From Acidisoma cellulosilyticum (GTDB taxonomy: Bacteria > Pseudomonadota > Alphaproteobacteria > Acetobacterales > Acetobacteraceae), in the NCBI RefSeq assembly GCF_020621385.1, contig NZ_JAESVA010000002.1, positions 434,001 to 498,000 of the forward strand: a DNA stretch of 64,000 nucleotides, read 5' to 3'. The translations under genes were made by a program, and so were the position numbers. Of the stretch, positions 35,296 through 43,677 are shown one piece after another (within the stretch, counting starts at the first letter, position 1; every line of letters starts with the position of its first letter). The notes under the pieces were generated by a model. That model saw only the letters and a list, made by a program, of their open reading frames with translations. It searched no databases and was not told where the DNA came from.

Positions 35296-35922
35296 ATGTC
35301 CTTCGATCACTGGCTGGCCTTTGTGGCGGCCTCGGCCGTGCTGCTGGCAATCCCCGGGCCGACCGTGCTGCTGATAATCTCCTACGCGCTCGGCCATGGC
35401 CGCAAGCCGGCGGCGGCCATCGTCGCCGGCGTCGCACTCGGCGATCTGACGGCCATGACCGCCTCCATGCTCGGTCTCGGTGCCGTGCTGGCGACCTCGG
35501 CCGTCATCTTCACCGCGCTGCGGTGGATTGGCGGCGCCTATCTGATCTATCTCGGCATCAAGCTGTGGCGCGCGCCGGTGCAAAGCGCGGCGCTGGCGGA
35601 TAGCCCGAAAGCCAATCCTCTCCGCATGCTGGCGCATTCCTATGCAGTGACCGCGTTGAACCCGAAGAGCATCATCTTCTTCGTCGCTTTCGTGCCGCAG
35701 TTTCTCCAGGCAAGCCGCCCCTTCCTGCATCAGGTCGTTATTCTGGAGGCGACTTTTGTGACCTTGGCGACCTTGAATGCCGCGATGTTCGCCCTTCTGG
35801 CGGCAGCCGCGCGGGAGAGGCTGCGCGCGCCACGCGTGCAGCGCGCCGTCAACCGCACCGGCGGATCACTGCTCATCGGGGCCGGGCTTTTCGCTGCCGG
35901 ATGGCGCCGCGCGACCGGCTGA
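35296..35922 (+). CDS. LysE family translocator
   Basis: 208-residue inner-membrane exporter of the LysE/RhtB superfamily, with about six helices. The signature is AIPGPTVLLIISYALGHGRKPA near the N-terminus, followed by WIGGAYLIYLGIKLWRAP and ALNPKSIIFFVAFVPQF. It exports an amino acid, homoserine lactone or similar compound; specificity is not readable. ATG 35296 has AGGGAG upstream. Confidence 0.9.
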   Translation: MSFDHWLAFVAASAVLLAIPGPTVLLIISYALGHGRKPAAAIVAGVALGDLTAMTASMLGLGAVLATSAVIFTALRWIGGAYLIYLGIKLWRAPVQSAALADSPKANPLRMLAHSYAVTALNPKSIIFFVAFVPQFLQASRPFLHQVVILEATFVTLATLNAAMFALLAAAARERLRAPRVQRAVNRTGGSLLIGAGLFAAGWRRATG

Positions 35923-35967
35923 TGTGCTAAGGCATCGCCGATGACGATGACCGGCGGAGGATTTGGC

Positions 35968-36429
35968 GTGAAATATCTGGCAGCGGCGCTGGCGCTTGGC
36001 CTTGTGTTCAGCGGCACGGTGGCAAAGGCGCAGACCCGTATCGGCGGGGTCGATACAACCTTCCGCTTCCTCGGCTCCAATGATCGGGTGGTGATCGATC
36101 GCTATGACGATCCAGACGTGCCCAACGTCTCCTGCTACGTCTCCCGCGCCGAAACCGGCGGCGTGAAGGGCAGCCTGGGCCTGGCCGAGGACCCGTCGCG
36201 CTTCTCCATCGCCTGCCGGGCCGTGGGGCCGGTTTCCTGGCCGACCAACCTGCCCAAGAAGCAGCGCATCTTCACAAGCTCCCTCTCCGTCTTCTTCAAG
36301 ACGCTGGAAGTCTACCGGCTGCTGGACGCGGACAAAAAGGTGATCCTCTATGTCGTCATCAGCAGCCGGTTGAAAGACGGCAGCCCCTATAACTCCATCA
36401 CGGCGGTACCGACCGGGCCTACGCCTTAA
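35968..36429 (+). CDS. creA: CreA family exported protein
   Basis: Matches E. coli CreA in VDTTFRFLGSNDRVVIDRYDDPDVPNVSCYVSRAETGG and GSLGLAEDPS, including the conserved cysteine. A signal peptide ends AKA-Q, so the protein is periplasmic; its function is unknown in all species. GTG 35968 is chosen because GGAGG lies seven bases before it, giving 153 residues; ATG 35941 is in frame but has no ribosome-binding site. It overlaps the convergent GST gene by 11 bases. Confidence 0.92.
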   Translation: MKYLAAALALGLVFSGTVAKAQTRIGGVDTTFRFLGSNDRVVIDRYDDPDVPNVSCYVSRAETGGVKGSLGLAEDPSRFSIACRAVGPVSWPTNLPKKQRIFTSSLSVFFKTLEVYRLLDADKKVILYVVISSRLKDGSPYNSITAVPTGPTP

Positions 36430-37126
36430 CCGTCAGAACCTTGCGGAGCGATGCCTCGATCTGGCCACCGCAATAGGCATCGCCGTAGTCTTTGCGGGCG
36501 CGGGTAGCGAGCTTCGCCAAAGGCGGCAAAGCGCTGACCCGCTGCGCCAGACCGGCGGTTTTTGGCGCCGTTTCGTCCAATAGCGCGCCGATGGTCGGGA
36601 AGCGCTCGGTCATGGTCGACCACAACACGGCCGTCACGACATCGGCGATACCGGGCTTGTCGCCACCGAGCAGAAAGCCGCTTTCCGCGGTCAGACCGTG
36701 GCGGCTACCGGTTTCCTCCCAAAAGGACATCCATTTCGTCAGGCGCGGCACAAAGTCATGCCAGCGCTTTTCGGTCCACATCTCGCGCCCGCCATCGAGC
36801 GTGATCTCATCGATCACGTCATTCGCGTCATGGACGATCTTCATGGTCATGGCCCGCAGCGCCGGTGTTTTCGGCAGCAGGTCCAGCGTTTCCCCCAGAT
36901 AGAGGATGATCGCCGGCATCTGGGCGATGGCGACATCCGCTGCCTTGTCGATCAGCAACGGCGGCCCCATGAAGGGCACCGGCATTTCAGTCACCGGCTT
37001 GCCCATCAGCGTCACGATCGCCTCGTCACCGCCTTCCCGCCAGGTCTTGCCGGCATGGGTCAGAACGGCCCGCACGAACTGACCGCGGAACGGCACGGAC
37101 CAGTAATAGAGATCGTAATCGGACAT
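36419..37126 (-). CDS. Glutathione S-transferase family protein
   Basis: 235 residues with a thioredoxin-like N-terminal domain (YYWSVPFRGQFVRAVLTHAGKTW; cis-Pro context in PFMGPPLLIDKA) and an all-helical C-terminal domain with the N-capping motif region GDKPGIADVV. It has a serine or tyrosine, not a cysteine, near the expected active site. It presumably conjugates glutathione to an electrophile in the cytoplasm; the substrate is unknown. It overlaps creA at the 3' ends. Confidence 0.85.
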   Translation of the reverse strand: MSDYDLYYWSVPFRGQFVRAVLTHAGKTWREGGDEAIVTLMGKPVTEMPVPFMGPPLLIDKAADVAIAQMPAIILYLGETLDLLPKTPALRAMTMKIVHDANDVIDEITLDGGREMWTEKRWHDFVPRLTKWMSFWEETGSRHGLTAESGFLLGGDKPGIADVVTAVLWSTMTERFPTIGALLDETAPKTAGLAQRVSALPPLAKLATRARKDYGDAYCGGQIEASLRKVLTVKA

Positions 37127-37168
37127 CTCAGGTCTTTCCCCGCAAAGAATGGCAGCCGATCCGTTAGA

Positions 37169-37747
37169 TTATGCCGCCTCGCCAGCATTCCAACCCAGGG
37201 AACGCAAGGTCCAGCGCCCGGCATGGGCCTGCAGGCGCGCGAAGCACAGCGGCTCGACGTCGATCCGCCAGAAGGATTTCGGATCGGCCTCCAGTACCGA
37301 GATCAGAACAGCGCGGATAACGGCCGCATGGGTGATAGCGACAAAGCGTCCGTCCTGTCCCTGCAGCCCCGCGAGCCAGGACGCCACGCGCGCCAGAAGG
37401 TCCAGGACCGATTCGCCACTGTGCGGCGCGGCGGCAGGGTCTGCCGTCCATCGTGCAAGCCCTTCCGGTTCCGCCGCGGCCACCTCGGCCAAGGCGCGGC
37501 CAGCCCAGGCGCCAAGGTCGATATCCGCCAAGGCCGGTTCCATCTGCGCGACCAGCCCCAGGACCTGCGCCGTCTGCCGCGTCCGCAGCGACGGGGCAGT
37601 CCAGGCGCCATCGACCCGGCCCAAAGAGCCGGCCAAAGCCTGGGCTTTTTGCCATCCTTGCGGCTCCAGCCCCTCGTCCAAGGGGAAAGACGCCTGGCGT
37701 GTGGCGGTGCTTGCCGCATGGGCGATCAGGGTCAGGCGAAGGCTCAT
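37169..37747 (-). CDS. Histidine phosphatase superfamily protein with altered RHG motif
   Basis: 192 residues. It resembles the alpha-ribazole phosphatase / phosphoglycerate mutase-like family: SLRTRQTAQVL, IDLGAWAGRALAEV, SGESVLDLLARV and ITHAAVIRAV are in place. The N-terminal motif, normally RHG, reads LIAHAAS: the nucleophile His is kept but the preceding Arg is Ala and the Gly is Ala. It is divergent from the B12-riboswitch cbtB-cbtA unit, so a link to cobalamin metabolism is plausible (CobC-like), but the lost Arg makes normal activity uncertain. Confidence 0.75.
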   Translation of the reverse strand: MSLRLTLIAHAASTATRQASFPLDEGLEPQGWQKAQALAGSLGRVDGAWTAPSLRTRQTAQVLGLVAQMEPALADIDLGAWAGRALAEVAAAEPEGLARWTADPAAAPHSGESVLDLLARVASWLAGLQGQDGRFVAITHAAVIRAVLISVLEADPKSFWRIDVEPLCFARLQAHAGRWTLRSLGWNAGEAA

Positions 37748-37761
37748 CGTTGCTAATCCGT

Positions 37762-37790
37762 TTGACAGCCGGTCGGCCGGCCCCTAGCAC
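37762..37790 (+). promoter_or_regulatory. Candidate promoter of the cobalamin riboswitch
   Basis: TTGACA (37762-37767), a 17-base spacer and TAGCAC (37785-37790). The -35 is perfect; the -10 is weak. It sits directly before the riboswitch and close to the divergent phosphatase start. Confidence 0.4.
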
Positions 37791-37897
37791 TGGTAACAGT
37801 CATGGTTCGGAAGCCGGTGAAAGCCCGGCACGGTCGCGCCACTGTAATCGGAAGCCGAATGCTTCGTCTTCCGAAAGTCAGACCCGGTCATGGCTCA
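37787..37897 (+). ncRNA. Cobalamin (B12) riboswitch
   Basis: Contains the core GCCGGTGAAAGCCCGGCACGG, then CGCGCCACTGTAAT, a variable arm with a perfect CGGAAG...CTTCCG stem, and the terminal AGTCAGACCCGG, which corresponds to the B12 box. Order and spacing match the class. It precedes cbtB by about 40 bases and should lower expression when adenosylcobalamin is plentiful. Confidence 0.88.
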
Positions 37898-37938
37898 CAT
37901 CAATCCGTCGGGACGCTGGATCCCTGGGAGTAAAAGCT

Positions 37939-38145
37939 TTGTCCGATCGCATTATCGGCCCCGATTCCGTTTCGGCACCGATTCCCGTGCGCGAGATCCT
38001 GCCCTGGATCATCTTCGGCCTAGTGATGATGCTGGCGATTTATTTCGTCGGCGCCGAGGAAGGGGCCACTTCCATCATCAAGGGCATGTATGTGCATGAA
38101 TGGGTGCATGACAGCCGTCATCTGCTTGGTTTCCCCTGCCACTGA
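37939..38145 (+). CDS. cbtB: CbtB, predicted cobalt transporter small subunit
   Basis: 68 residues with one membrane helix (ILPWIIFGLVMMLAIYFVGAEEG) and the diagnostic histidine-rich C-terminus HEWVHDSRHLLGFPCH, a probable metal ligand set. It starts at TTG with GGGAG eight bases upstream; the longer frame runs through the riboswitch and is not real. With CbtA it is predicted to import cobalt for cobalamin synthesis. It lies directly behind a B12 riboswitch and 15 bases before cbtA. Confidence 0.9.
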   Translation: MSDRIIGPDSVSAPIPVREILPWIIFGLVMMLAIYFVGAEEGATSIIKGMYVHEWVHDSRHLLGFPCH

Positions 38146-38160
38146 CGGGGAGCACCAATC

Positions 38161-38940
38161 ATGGTCAGATCTCTTCTCATTCGCGGCATGCTGGTCGGCT
38201 TTGTCGCGGGATTGCTGGTCTTCGGCTTCGCCAAGGTCTTCGGTGAACCGCAGGTCGATCACGCCATCGCCTTCGAGACGGCGATGGACGATGCCAAAAT
38301 GAAGGCTGACGCCGCGAAGGGCATTCATGACATGCCCGAGCCGGAACTCGTCAGCCGCCCGATGCAGGCGAGCTTCGGCCTGCTGACCGGCGTGATGGTC
38401 TATTCGACGGCCTTCGGCGGTCTGTTCGCGCTGGTTTTCGCCTTCGCCAATGGACGCGCCACCAACCTGGGGCCGCGTGCCGTCTCCGCCCTGCTGGCGC
38501 TGACCGGTTTCATCGCCTTCTATATGGTGCCGAACCTCAAATACCCGGCCAATCCGCCTTCGGTCGGACATCCGGATAGCATCACCATCCGCACGGAACT
38601 CTACTTCGCGATGATGGCACTTTCGATCGCGGCCATGGCTGTGGCGGCGGTGCTGCGCAAACGGTTGGCGCCCAAGCTGGGCGCCTGGGAAGCCGCGCTG
38701 ATCGGCGCAGCTTTCTACGTCATCGCTGTATTGGTGGTAGCCGCCATCCTGCCGCCGATCAACGAAGTGCCGTCGGATTTCCCGGCGGTCGTTCTCTGGC
38801 ACTTCCGCATCGATAGCCTGACGATGCAGGCGATCATGTGGGCGGTTCTCGGCCTTGGCTTCGGCGCGCTGACGGAACGCAGCTTCTTGGCCAAGGGTCT
38901 CTATCATCCACGCCTGACCCCGAAGCTCGTCTGGCGGTAA
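38161..38940 (+). CDS. cbtA: CbtA, predicted cobalt transporter membrane subunit
   Basis: 259-residue inner-membrane protein with five to six helices. It shows the CbtA family pattern: short N-terminal helix (LLIRGMLVGFVAGLLVFGFA), GEPQVDHAI, MQASFGLLTG and YMVPNLKYPANPP, then VGHPDSITIRTELYF. ATG has GGGAG upstream. Co-transcribed with cbtB under riboswitch control and followed by a perfect hairpin terminator. Its role in cobalt uptake is from family knowledge. Confidence 0.92.
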   Translation: MVRSLLIRGMLVGFVAGLLVFGFAKVFGEPQVDHAIAFETAMDDAKMKADAAKGIHDMPEPELVSRPMQASFGLLTGVMVYSTAFGGLFALVFAFANGRATNLGPRAVSALLALTGFIAFYMVPNLKYPANPPSVGHPDSITIRTELYFAMMALSIAAMAVAAVLRKRLAPKLGAWEAALIGAAFYVIAVLVVAAILPPINEVPSDFPAVVLWHFRIDSLTMQAIMWAVLGLGFGALTERSFLAKGLYHPRLTPKLVWR

Positions 38941-38961
38941 TCGCCAAACGCGAAACGGATG

Positions 38962-38988
38962 AAAGGCCCCGGCATGCCGGGGCCTTTT
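38962..38988. terminator. Bidirectional rho-independent terminator
   Basis: A perfect hairpin AAAGGCCCCGGC/GCCGGGGCCTTT with T-run on the plus side and a TTTC on the minus side. It ends cbtBA and the convergent threonine aldolase gene. Confidence 0.9.
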
Positions 38989-38999
38989 CTGTAAACAGG

Positions 39000-40073
39000 T
39001 CAGCGATTGCCGAAGCGCGCAGCCGCCGAGACCAGGGCCTGAGCAGCCTCGGGCGCGGAGGCATAGGAGGTCACCAGGCGGATCGCGACCTCACCCGGCG
39101 CTGTGTCGGCGTGCCAGCGATAGAAGCCGAACCCCTCCCCCTCCAACGCCGCGACGACGCCTTCCGGCAACACGACAAAGGCCTCGTTCGCCTGAACCTC
39201 ATGCAGCAGCCGGACACCCGGAATAGCCGCCAGACCATGTGCGAAAATCTGCGCGACCGCATTGGCGTGGCGGGCATTCCGCAACCAGAGATCATCCTTC
39301 AGATAGGCCAGCAGCTGCGCGCTCATGAAACGCTGCTTGGACCAGAGATGGGCAGCCCGCTTGCGCCGTTCGGCAAAGCCGCGTGCCTGCGCCGGGTTGA
39401 AGAAAATCACCGCCTCCGCCGCCATCGCACCGTTCTTGGTTGCCCCGAAGGAGAGCGAGGTCATGCCCGCCTTCCAGGTCATCTCGGCCGGCGAGCAGCC
39501 GATATGGACCAAGGCATTGGCGAAACGCGCGCCATCCATATGCAGGCCGAGCTTATGGCTGGCAGCCACATCGCCGATGGCGCGCAACTGGTCCAGCCCG
39601 TAGACCGCGCCCCATTCGGTGGATTGCGTGATGCTGACGGCATGCGGCTGCACGACATGCACGCCGTGTTCCCGCGCCGCCTGGACGCGGGCCGTAATCT
39701 GCGCCGGGCTCAACCGGCTGTCGGGGGACGGCACCGAGAGCAGCTTGGCGCCGCCGCTGAAAAACTCCGGCGCGCCGCACTCGTCAGTATTGATATGGGC
39801 GTCCTCGGTGCAGATGATCCCGCCATAGGGCGGCACCATGGTGCTGACGGCCAGCGCATTGGCCGCCGTGCCGGTCGCGACCGGAAAAGCGATCAGATCG
39901 GGTTTCTCGAAGATGCGGCGCAGATCCTGCGTCAGCGCCTCGGTCCAGGGATCTTCGCCGTAGGAGGAGATATTGCCCTGATTGGCCTGGCCCATGGCGG
40001 CCAGGATTTCGGGCGCGACCGGCGCCACGTTGTCACTGCAAAAATTCCAGTCGCTCTTGCCGACAGTCGCCAC
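39000..40073 (-). CDS. ltaE: Low-specificity L-threonine aldolase
   Basis: PLP enzyme of 357 residues that splits threonine or allo-threonine to glycine and acetaldehyde. The cofactor lysine is Lys213 in SFGATKNGAM. The conserved start NFCSDNVAPVAPEILAAM, GTAANALAVS and HMDGARFANAL fit the bacterial beta-eliminating lyase / threonine aldolase family. It is a single gene, convergent with cbtA and divergent from a Gfo/Idh oxidoreductase. Confidence 0.9.
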   Translation of the reverse strand: MATVGKSDWNFCSDNVAPVAPEILAAMGQANQGNISSYGEDPWTEALTQDLRRIFEKPDLIAFPVATGTAANALAVSTMVPPYGGIICTEDAHINTDECGAPEFFSGGAKLLSVPSPDSRLSPAQITARVQAAREHGVHVVQPHAVSITQSTEWGAVYGLDQLRAIGDVAASHKLGLHMDGARFANALVHIGCSPAEMTWKAGMTSLSFGATKNGAMAAEAVIFFNPAQARGFAERRKRAAHLWSKQRFMSAQLLAYLKDDLWLRNARHANAVAQIFAHGLAAIPGVRLLHEVQANEAFVVLPEGVVAALEGEGFGFYRWHADTAPGEVAIRLVTSYASAPEAAQALVSAAARFGNR

Positions 40074-40207
40074 GCGATCTCACTCCAACCAGTCTGACCG
40101 ATAAATCGTCCAAACAGCCTGCCACGAGCCGGTCGTTTTCCCAAATTCGCATGACCGGCGCCGCGCTTTATGCGACAAGAATTCCAAAAATCCGGAGGAA
40201 TGGAATT

Positions 40208-41332
40208 TTGGATAAGAAATCACTCGGCATCGGCCTCGTCGGCTCGGGCTTCATGGGGCGCACGCATGCGCTGGGCTTGGCCAGCGTCGGCCGGATTTTC
40301 GATCTGCCCTTGGTGCCGAAGCTGGAACTTCTGGCCGATGCGACGCGGCCCTTGGCCGAGGCTGCGGCCGCGCGCTTCGGTTTTGCCCGCGCAACCGACG
40401 ATTGGCAGGCGCTGGTCGCGGACCCTGCCGTCGATGTCGTCGATATCACAGCGCCCAATAAGCTGCATGCGCCGATCGCTCTGGCCGCACTGGCTTTGGG
40501 CAAGCCGGTCTATTGCGAAAAGCCCTTGGCGCCGACCGCCGAGGACGCGCGGGTTATGGCGGAAGCCGCCGAGCGTGCCGGCGTCGTGACGCAGGTCGGC
40601 TTCAACTATATCTGCAACCCCATGCTGGTTCTGGCGCGGGAGATGATCGCTTCCGGCGAATTGGGTCAGGTCTGGGGCTTTCGCGGCATCCATGCCGAGG
40701 ATTTCATGGCCAACCGCCAGACGCCCTGGACCTGGCGGCTGGACCCGGCCGGCGGCGCCGGTGCCATTGCCGATATCGGCAGCCATATCATCGGCATGGC
40801 GCGGTTTCTGCTGGGACCCATCGCGGCCGTCTGCGCGGATGTGGAGACGGTGATCGACCGCCGCCCCCTGCCCGGCCAGCCGGATGAGATGCGCGCGGTC
40901 GCGGTGGACGATCAGGCAAGGCTGCTGCTGCGCTTCGGCAATGGCTGCCGCGGCACGCTGGAAACCAGCTGGCTGTCCTCCGGCCGGCAGATGCAGTTGG
41001 AATTCGAGGTGATCGGGGAGAAAGGTGCGCTGGTCTTCAGCCAGGAGCGTTTCAACGAGCTGCGCTATTACAAGACCGAGGCCGACCGCAGCCGCAACGG
41101 CTTCCGCACCATTCTGGCAGGGCCGGAACACGCACCTTACGGCGCCTTCTGCATCGCGGGCGGCCATCAGATCGGGTTCAACGACCTCAAGGTCATCGAA
41201 ATCCGCAATTTCCTGAGCGCCCTCGCCGGCGGGCCAAAGCCCTTCGCGGATTTCCGCGAAGGCTACGAGGTGCAGCGCGTCATCGATGCCGCGCTGCTAT
41301 CCTCGAAGAACGAGGCCTGGGTCAGGCTGTAG
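40208..41332 (+). CDS. Gfo/Idh/MocA family oxidoreductase
   Basis: 374-residue NAD(P)-dependent sugar or inositol dehydrogenase. The nucleotide-binding motif is GLVGSGFMGRTHA; EKPLAPT supplies the catalytic lysine and GGAGAIADIGSH the catalytic-type aspartate and histidine. TTG 40208 is chosen because GGAGGAA lies seven bases upstream and it begins the conserved sequence. Next to an inositol transporter and iol genes, it may oxidise an inositol isomer or a sugar that enters this pathway; this is inference. Confidence 0.88.
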   Translation: MDKKSLGIGLVGSGFMGRTHALGLASVGRIFDLPLVPKLELLADATRPLAEAAAARFGFARATDDWQALVADPAVDVVDITAPNKLHAPIALAALALGKPVYCEKPLAPTAEDARVMAEAAERAGVVTQVGFNYICNPMLVLAREMIASGELGQVWGFRGIHAEDFMANRQTPWTWRLDPAGGAGAIADIGSHIIGMARFLLGPIAAVCADVETVIDRRPLPGQPDEMRAVAVDDQARLLLRFGNGCRGTLETSWLSSGRQMQLEFEVIGEKGALVFSQERFNELRYYKTEADRSRNGFRTILAGPEHAPYGAFCIAGGHQIGFNDLKVIEIRNFLSALAGGPKPFADFREGYEVQRVIDAALLSSKNEAWVRL

Positions 41333-41355
41333 GGCAGTAACGCCGCAATTTTCTT

Positions 41356-41417
41356 TGTCATCCGCTTTCGCGGGCGGAACCAAAGAGTGGATCCCCGGAT
41401 CAAGCCCGGGGATGACA
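41356..41417. repeat. Dispersed palindromic repeat element (GGATCCCCGGATCAAG type)
   Basis: An imperfect palindrome running from GTCATCCGC to GGGGATGAC with an internal CCCCGGATCAAGCCCGGGG stem. Elements of this kind are widespread between alphaproteobacterial genes. It lies between convergent genes and could also end transcription. Confidence 0.6.
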
Positions 41418-41436
41418 CATCATTCCAACGAAAGAA

Positions 41437-42399
41437 TCACTTCGTCGCGGCGGTCGGGTCCCAACCCTTGTAGCTGTCGACATTGTCGATGGTGATCAGC
41501 GTCGGCGAGAGCAGAATAACCTTGGCCGGCGGTGCCTTGCCGTTGGCGACGTCAACCGCATAGGCATAGGCTTTGCCAGCCATGCCGTAAGGGTCCTGCG
41601 CGGAGGAGGCCTTGATCAGACCGTCCTTGTTCTTGATTTCCGGCACGATATCCGGCGCGCCGTCGACGGAGGTGATGAAGAACTCCTTACGGTTCTGCTG
41701 CTTGGCCGCCAGTTCGAACCCGATCGCGGTCGGGTCGTTGATCGCGAAAACGGCGTCGATCTTGGGGAAGCGCGTCAGCAGGCTTTGGCCGACGGCGAAG
41801 CCGCCGTCGCGGGAGCCCATGGCGTTCTGATTGTCGGACAGGATCTTGATGCCCGGCGCGGCCTTCAGCACATCCTCGCAGCCCTTGACGCGATCGATGA
41901 CGGAGGAGACCTGCGGGCCATTGGCGATGACGACATTGCCCGTCTTATTCGGCAGATGATCGAGGATATACTGGCAGGACTGGGAACCCGCCTTGACGTT
42001 ATCCGTCATCACCGTGACGTCGGCGCCCGTCGCGGCCACGTCGAAAGCGCCGATGGCGATGCCGGCATTATGCGCCTTCATCAACGCCGGAGCGATCGCT
42101 ACCGGATCGGCCGCATTGACCATGATGACCTGCGCACCGGCCGCGATGAAATTGTCGATCTGCGTGAACTGCTTGTTGAGATCGTAATCCGACGAGACCG
42201 CGATGGTCTTGGCGCCGGGGGTGATTTCCTTGGACCGCGCCTCGATACCCTTATCGGTCGCCGCGAAATACGGGTTGCCGAGGGAGCCCACGGTAATGCC
42301 GACGGTGGTGATATCCTTCGCCATCGCGGTGCCCGACAGGCCGGCGGTCAATAGCGCGCCCAGCGCAATCTGCGACAATCCATAACGTGCAAGCTTCAT
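41437..42399 (-). CDS. Sugar/inositol ABC transporter substrate-binding protein (RbsB/IbpA type)
   Basis: 320-residue periplasmic type I binding protein with a signal peptide ending AMA-K. The ribose-binding-protein pattern is clear: GITVGSLGNPYFAATDKGIE, DYDLNKQFTQIDNFIAAGAQ, VNAADP and a late AINDPTAIGFELA. GAGGAACG precedes ATG. With the permease and ATPase upstream on the same strand it forms a complete importer. The adjacent iol genes point to myo-inositol as ligand, as for Caulobacter IbpA. Confidence 0.9.
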   Translation of the reverse strand: MKLARYGLSQIALGALLTAGLSGTAMAKDITTVGITVGSLGNPYFAATDKGIEARSKEITPGAKTIAVSSDYDLNKQFTQIDNFIAAGAQVIMVNAADPVAIAPALMKAHNAGIAIGAFDVAATGADVTVMTDNVKAGSQSCQYILDHLPNKTGNVVIANGPQVSSVIDRVKGCEDVLKAAPGIKILSDNQNAMGSRDGGFAVGQSLLTRFPKIDAVFAINDPTAIGFELAAKQQNRKEFFITSVDGAPDIVPEIKNKDGLIKASSAQDPYGMAGKAYAYAVDVANGKAPPAKVILLSPTLITIDNVDSYKGWDPTAATK

Positions 42400-42498
42400 G
42401 GTCGTTCCTCACTTGAGAATATTGTTGTTATTGTCGGCGCTTGTTCTCACGCGGAGATAACGCTGTCTCCGCATGCGAATGTCTGAGCATGGATCGGG

Positions 42499-43500
42499 TC
42501 AGGTGCGACCCTTGTGATCCAGGCGATAACGATCGAGCGCCACGGCGCCGATGATGACCAGGCCCTTGACGATGAATTGCCAGATGTCGGAGACGCCCGA
42601 GAGCACCAGACCATTGGTCAGGATGGCGATGATCAGCGCACCGATCAACGTGCCCCAGATGGAGCCGATACCGCCGGTGAAACTGGTGCCACCCAGGATG
42701 ACGGCGGCGATGGCGTCAAGTTCATAGCTCTGGCCAAGCTGCAATCCGTTCGCGGCATAAAGACGCGAGGCCGACATGACGCCGCCGAGCCCGGCCAGCA
42801 GGCCCGAGGTTGCATAGACGAACATCAGGATGCGGCCGACCTTGATGCCCGTCAGCCTTGCCGCGTCCGGATTGCCGCCGACCGCATAGATGCGCGTGCC
42901 CAGCACGGTCCGTCGCAGAATGAACCAGGACAGCAGCACCACGATCATGGCGATGATGACAAGCCAGGAGACGCCGAACAGGGTCGCATTGCCGATGAAG
43001 GCAAAAGGCAGGCTGGGGTTGAAGACCGTGCGGTCCGCGCCGAGCAGACGCGCCATGCCGCGCACGGCGGTCAGCGACCCCAATGTCACGATGAAGGGCG
43101 GCAGCCTGATCACCGCGATCAGAAAGCCGTTGATGGCACCGAAGCCGAGACCGATGAGAAGACCGGCCAAAATGCCGAGCATGCCGACATCGGGCACCAG
43201 GGAGACGAGCAGCGCGCCCATGGCGGAGGCGGCCAGGATGGAGCCGACGGAGAGATCGATACCTGCGGTCAGAATGACGAAGGTCATGCCGGCCGCGAGC
43301 ACAGTATTGATCGCGGCCTGCTGAAGAACAATCGAAGCATTGGTCAGGCTGAAGAAACGTTCATTCTCTAAACCGAAGCCGATGCACAGAATAATAAGCA
43401 CCGGCAACATGCCCGCATATTGGAGCAGATTGCGCAGGCGCTGCTGGTGCGATATCGACGCCTGCCGTGTCGCCACGGTTTCATTCGCAACGTCAGCCAT
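42499..43500 (-). CDS. Sugar/inositol ABC transporter permease (RbsC type)
   Basis: 333-residue inner-membrane permease with eight to ten helices. It has the RbsC-type segments TAGIDLSVGSILAAS and AARLTGIKVGRILMFVYATSGLLAGL. It lies between ATPase and binding protein on the minus strand and should form a homodimer. Substrate probably myo-inositol by context. Confidence 0.92.
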   Translation of the reverse strand: MADVANETVATRQASISHQQRLRNLLQYAGMLPVLIILCIGFGLENERFFSLTNASIVLQQAAINTVLAAGMTFVILTAGIDLSVGSILAASAMGALLVSLVPDVGMLGILAGLLIGLGFGAINGFLIAVIRLPPFIVTLGSLTAVRGMARLLGADRTVFNPSLPFAFIGNATLFGVSWLVIIAMIVVLLSWFILRRTVLGTRIYAVGGNPDAARLTGIKVGRILMFVYATSGLLAGLGGVMSASRLYAANGLQLGQSYELDAIAAVILGGTSFTGGIGSIWGTLIGALIIAILTNGLVLSGVSDIWQFIVKGLVIIGAVALDRYRLDHKGRT

Positions 43501-43677
43501 AGAACTTCCTCACCACTGCAATCGTTTCGCGTGAGCCGCGATATCCCGGCCTTTTGACCGGTTTTAGCCTTATTGTAATTTCCGTCACGTCATCCGGTTA
43601 GTGCCGGCAATTTCCGGAACCATACACGCCAGCCGGCTTGGCATAAAGTACCAAACCGGAGCTAAGCCATGCGTCAA

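Noticed and set aside
38838-40097. 419-codon plus-strand frame over the threonine aldolase
   Set aside because: Antisense to a well-supported gene; it also crosses the perfect terminator at 38962-38988.
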